From positions 868,001 through 932,000 of the forward strand of contig JAACJO010000001.1 in NCBI GenBank assembly GCA_013368445.1: a DNA stretch of 64,000 nt, given 5' to 3'. Made by a program: the position numbers and the translations under genes. This DNA is from Leucocoprinus leucothites (Eukaryota; Basidiomycota; Agaricomycetes; Agaricales; Agaricaceae). The first letter of the stretch is position 1; every line of letters starts with the position of its first letter. This document shows, piece by piece, positions 60,271-64,000 of this stretch. The notes beneath the pieces are model-generated. The model searched no databases. It saw only the letters and a program-made list of their open reading frames with translations, and had not been told where the DNA came from.

Positions 60271-61890
60271 AATTTGATGATCGAAGAAAGGTTGTCCTTG
60301 GGCTAGTTTGGTCTTATCTTATCTTATCTGTATCTTTAGGAGTTTGTACTTAGTTCACTCCATCCATGTCTCTCAAGAATCCTCTTACTCAGTGTATTAC
60401 ATCAAATATCACAAAAAAAAACACTGTGACTTAGCTGACTCTGGCTGTAGGAGTCTAGCTCACCTATGTCGCAGCAGGCTCAGAAAGAATCAATTCCACC
60501 CATCAACACATTGCCACATGACATCCTCTCTTCCGTCTTCCTGTCTCTCTTTCAACATCGAGGACAACGAACAATTCTCCCATTCCAAGTCGACCTATCC
60601 CACGTCTGCAGTTACTGGCGCTGGGTAGCCCTTTCTACACCTCGGTTATGGTCCAGCATCACTCTCTTCTCAGAACAGTCGTTACCTTACGTGCAGGAGT
60701 GGCTCACGCGTTCGAGAAATGTGCCACTCCGCGTGTTACTCGACTTGCATGATGCAGATTGTCGATGTTTGGTCAACGAGGCCTGGCTTGATCACGCTTT
60801 AGCGCCGTTCGTATCACATATCCACCGGTTTCGCTACCTGTCTATCCTTATCCATCACTGGCCCAATGACAGCCACCCAGTTCTCAAGATTTTTGAGGAC
60901 ACGGCTGCACCTTTGCTGGAAAATCTGTATATCTGTGCTTCCTTCGACGGTAGACACGGCACTGTGATGGGCCAAGACTTTAGATTTCCGGCGATGCTGA
61001 AAGACGGCTCACCAAAGCTCCGTTCCGTAGAGCTCCGACTCCCTAGGTGCATCCCTCCTTTATCAAACGTTACGGAGCTTTTTCTGGATATACGAAGAGG
61101 ACCAGGTTACAATGTGAATACCTTGGCCGCAGCTCTGCAGACGTCAAGAAACCTTATCACCCTATCGCTCCGTGGTGATTTCGAGATCGGTGACAGAATT
61201 CCTAGCCATGTCGTCAATCAGCCCCGCCTCACCTTCAGCAACCTGCGATATCTCGACATTGAGGCGTACGGAGTGGCTGGCATTTACTTCATCCTTGCCT
61301 TTGCGGCGCCTAATCTTGAATCCCTTCGCTTCCGGATGTTATTTGATGAAAATTTCGGTTCTGTTATCTCGCAGTTTCATCGCCGACATGGGAACATATT
61401 CCCTCGCCTCAAATACTTCACCCTCTTCTCACTCACGCTAAGCCATGTTCATTCTATTAGGAAGGCATTTCCACTTCCACCTCACATCCTTTACATGTCT
61501 TCAAAGATCAGAGGAGAGTCAGAGTGTATTGAGGATCTGTGCAATATACCTGGCTTGAAAGTTGTAGCCTTCCAACAACGACTTGGTTCATCTGTGAACG
61601 AAGGACTTATTATAGATTTATACACGCACCTGAAGAAAGGTTCGACGGTCGAGGAAGTCTTGTTTGATGCGGAGACTCTTTCTCGGTATTCAAGCGCCGG
61701 TATAGAACGATTGAGAGGTTTGGTCAAAGTGGACGAAATCAACGTACAAACCTTTCCCGATTATTGGTTTGATACAAGGCCAATGGAATCTCTAGATATT
61801 TTTTGAGTGTGGAGATAGCTGTCAGGTGTGGTCGATCATTCTTCTTGTGATCCCGATCATGTATTCTCGCCCAGTGCCTCTAGCTACAGA
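60271..61890 (+). repeat. Tandem duplication unit 2 (F-box gene with its flanks)
   Basis: Second copy of the ~1.6-kb unit described for 58690-60270, in the same orientation and without the inversion. Limits approximate. Confidence 0.65.
60466..61806 (+). CDS. F-box protein with LRR-like C-terminal region (446 aa)
   Basis: Intronless frame from ATG 60466 to TGA 61804, unusual in this intron-dense window. F-box at the N-terminus: INTLPHDILSSVFLSLFQHR, then SHVCSYWRWVALSTPRLWSS, the standard agaricomycete F-box pattern with conserved LPxDIL and W residues. The rest has degenerate leucine-rich spacing (LRSVELRLPRCIPPLSNVTE, LSLRGDFE, LRYLDIEAYGVAGIY, APNLESLRF). Expected role, by family, as substrate receptor of an SCF ubiquitin ligase; the target is unknown. 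This is the intact member of a tandem pair whose first copy is inverted internally. These F-box families are large and fast-changing in mushroom-forming fungi. Confidence 0.85.
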   Translation: MSQQAQKESIPPINTLPHDILSSVFLSLFQHRGQRTILPFQVDLSHVCSYWRWVALSTPRLWSSITLFSEQSLPYVQEWLTRSRNVPLRVLLDLHDADCRCLVNEAWLDHALAPFVSHIHRFRYLSILIHHWPNDSHPVLKIFEDTAAPLLENLYICASFDGRHGTVMGQDFRFPAMLKDGSPKLRSVELRLPRCIPPLSNVTELFLDIRRGPGYNVNTLAAALQTSRNLITLSLRGDFEIGDRIPSHVVNQPRLTFSNLRYLDIEAYGVAGIYFILAFAAPNLESLRFRMLFDENFGSVISQFHRRHGNIFPRLKYFTLFSLTLSHVHSIRKAFPLPPHILYMSSKIRGESECIEDLCNIPGLKVVAFQQRLGSSVNEGLIIDLYTHLKKGSTVEEVLFDAETLSRYSSAGIERLRGLVKVDEINVQTFPDYWFDTRPMESLDIF

Positions 61891-62398
61891 AGCAATGTTT
61901 TCGGAGATCTAGGACAAACTCCTCTAGTATGAATTCGGCGTGTTCGATTGACCAGTAGATTTTGAGCCAAAGGGTCGCTCCAATTTGAACCGCCCCTTGA
62001 GCTTGATCGCTGGCTTGGGTCTTAAAGTGGCGTTCCAACCACACCACAATCACAATGAGCTATCTCTCTCTCTCTTCTCTCGTGGATCTATTAGCACACA
62101 CATCGTCAGCCTGATTTGCTCAACACTTTGTTGCGACGTTGCCGCAGCACACCACCCATTGACCAGAGTCCCGCCTAAGCTCGACAAGGCAACTGGACCC
62201 TGAGGTCAATATTTACAACTAATGAACATCAATTGCACCCCAGAATCTTTTGGGTTCGTTCTGTTCTTCGGTCTTACGATATGTATGCGGCGTGCCTTCC
62301 GTCTGTTGTCACAGCGGCCCTTCAAGTCGTGGATTGGCGTGTTTCTTTCTACCACGCATATATAAGGCTCCGTCCTTCACACTTGCACCCCAATCTCA
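61807..62398. other. Intergenic, no gene seen
   Basis: About 590 bp between the intact F-box gene and the BTB gene, same strand. The first ~80 bp belong to the duplicated unit. A short CT repeat lies at about 62062-62077. No further gene recognised. Confidence 0.5.
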
Positions 62399-64000
62399 AT
62401 GTCACCCTCAAACGTTTCCAAACCCTCCGATCGTCGTCTTTGTGACCGGATTCTTGCTGATAGGTGGAATGCCAGTCCACCTTGGGTGACAAGCTATTTG
62501 TCCATCCCCGGGTCTGGCACGCCGTCTGGGGACTCGAAGATTGAATACGACTCGCCAACCTGTGGGCTGGGCTGGCAATATCATTTTATTGAATGCTTTC
62601 GCTCTCAGCCTTCGACGGAGGGCGCCCAGGCTCAAGAACTCGTGGGACAGTTGAATGTATCGTACAAACCTCCACCCCTTTTTTCTGCTTTACCCCTTCG
62701 TAACGTCGGGTTTCACGTCCAAGTCACCTACCCGCAGCGCATCTCCAGGGTGGTCCACGAAGAGCGATTCAGTGACGTATCCCTGAAAAGTAGCATCGGG
62801 CTGGGCTCGTATATGCGACCTGCTTGTTACGAAGGACGCACTATCATCGCGATTACACTCACTTTCAACGAGTTAGACGGCTTATCGTTTCCAACCTCTC
62901 CACCCGCTGAACTGCAGAGTGTGCTCCATCAGTCACTTGACGGGCCTACCTTTATTGATACCAAGTTCTACCTGTATTCGGCGAAAAAGATAGGCGTCCC
63001 GACTCGTCCGAAAGCGGTGTTTGCGAACTCCAAGTTGTTGCTGAAATCAAGCCCCTACCTGCATGATTGTGAGATGACATGATGTAACTTCTACACGACG
63101 CGAAACCGACTTACCTCATTGGTCTTATTAGTGTTATCGTCAGAAACGGGCTTCCAACGCGGAAGCTCTTGCAACCTTCAAGAAGATGTTGCAAGGGAAT
63201 TAAGCAAACTGACGGCTGATGCCTTCGACTACGACTCAGACAGTGACCTGGAGTCACTTTGTGGGGACGATGAAGATAGTTTCCTGCAAGAAGGAGGTGA
63301 TTCGGCAGATACATCAACTGATAAGGAAGAAGATGAAAGAATGACTCCTTCCCCGGATGCAATCCAGAGGTGCGTGAGTGAAACTAGCTCGAGGCGGCCT
63401 AGGTCCTTATCTTTGTCTATTAGTGAAAGTTCCAACGCTAGCCAGTCGGTGCTATCCTTATCCCCTGGTATGCCTGCGGATGGTCGTGCCTTCGCTATCA
63501 ATGGAACCGCGTATCGAACGTGCGTTAAGCGTATCCCGCTTTCATCGTTCGTGGCTGACGGCCGTGACTAAAGGTGGAAAGCTTTGATATTTTATATTTA
63601 CACCAAAGACATCCGGTTCAAGAAATTGAAATCTCAAAACGTGCAGGGCGATATTTCCTTTGACATAGCACCAGTGACCTGTTCACCCAAGTCAATGTAT
63701 CGTCTTGCCGACTATGTGGGCATCTGCAATGTTTGACAGGCGTTATAAGCAGTGCTGATCACGCTTTGAAAGGCCGGTTTACCTGAATTGAAGACTCTAG
63801 CTAAGAAGAGCATTCAGGAGAGTCTTACAAAATCGAACGTGGTTTACGAGCTGTTTTCTACTTTTACCCACAGGTAGATCGGGTTCTCTCTCTCCGTCCC
63901 CCTGCGAATATTGACTCGAGAACTTTCCAGGTACCAAGAAATAATTGAAATGGAGGTTGATTTTCTTCTCAAAGAATTCACCCCTCAGATGGGTCGAGAG
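62399..64000 (+). CDS. Fungal BTB/POZ domain protein, 3' end outside window
   Basis: Model: join(62399..63068,63132..63519,63574..63715,63773..63873,63931..>64000), with all phases consistent and the frame open at the right edge. The N-terminal ~180 residues look like the MATH-like region often found before the BTB fold in basidiomycetes (WNASPPWVTSYLSIPGSGTP, GWQYHFIECF). The BTB domain is recognisable: TFIDTKFYLYSAKK, KAVFANSKLLLKSSPYLHDL, LLSSETGF, an acidic insert (YDSDSDLESLCGDDEDSF), then INGTAYRTWKALIFYIYTKD and CSPKSMYRLADYAGLPELKT. Such proteins may act as Cullin-3 adaptors or transcription cofactors; which applies here is unknown. The family is greatly expanded in Agaricomycetes. 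Translation start chosen as the ATG just before the conserved region. Confidence 0.85.

Overview
This window is nuclear DNA from a filamentous basidiomycete, most likely an Agaricomycete (mushroom-forming fungus). The evidence is the very dense 45-80 bp GT-AG introns, the compact mixed-strand gene layout, and families typical of that group: fungal BTB proteins, F-box/LRR-like proteins, paired C-terminal C2H2 fingers, and sedolisin and S28 peptidases. The exon structures below were built by hand from splice signals, reading phase and family knowledge. They are predictions without transcript support, but the phases close for every full model.

Left part (1-16.7 kb): the 3' end of a C2H2 protein, an F-box protein and a second C2H2 protein on the plus strand. 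A run of minus-strand genes follows: a Hep59/C9orf78-type spliceosomal factor, a 425-aa orphan, the dynein light intermediate chain, a 2OG-Fe(II) oxygenase and a secreted S28 serine peptidase.

Middle (16.7-41.6 kb): a large multi-TM orphan (+), the THO subunit THOC3/Tex1 (-), an epoxide-hydrolase-type alpha/beta hydrolase (-), a Barentsz/CASC3-like exon-junction protein (+), two tandem sedolisins (-), eIF3m (+), a B-box/DUF2009 protein (-) and a STIMATE/YPL162C-like membrane protein (-).

Right part (41.7-64 kb): Sec18/NSF (+), phosphatase inhibitor-2 (+), an orphan 7TM receptor (-), a 1517-aa Virilizer-like m6A-writer subunit (-) sharing a 63-bp divergent spacer with an ORMDL gene (+), an Mtd1-type methylene-THF dehydrogenase (-), a tandem pair of F-box genes and a BTB protein cut by the window edge. 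The first F-box copy is a pseudogene whose central ~0.79 kb is inver­ted in place.

Functional themes: several neighbours act in mRNA metabolism (Hep59, THOC3, Btz, Virilizer, eIF3m), but they are not a cluster in any regulatory sense that I can see. Sec18, ORMDL and dynein LIC serve membrane traffic, lipid homeostasis and transport. The secreted peptidases (S28 and two S53) suit a saprotroph. I found no rRNA gene, convincing tRNA, CRISPR array or intact transposon. The most notable structures are the internal inversion in the F-box pseudogene, a one-base lesion at the C-terminus of one sedolisin, several micro-exons (5, 10, 10, 14, 16 and 18 nt) and two candidate GC-AG introns.
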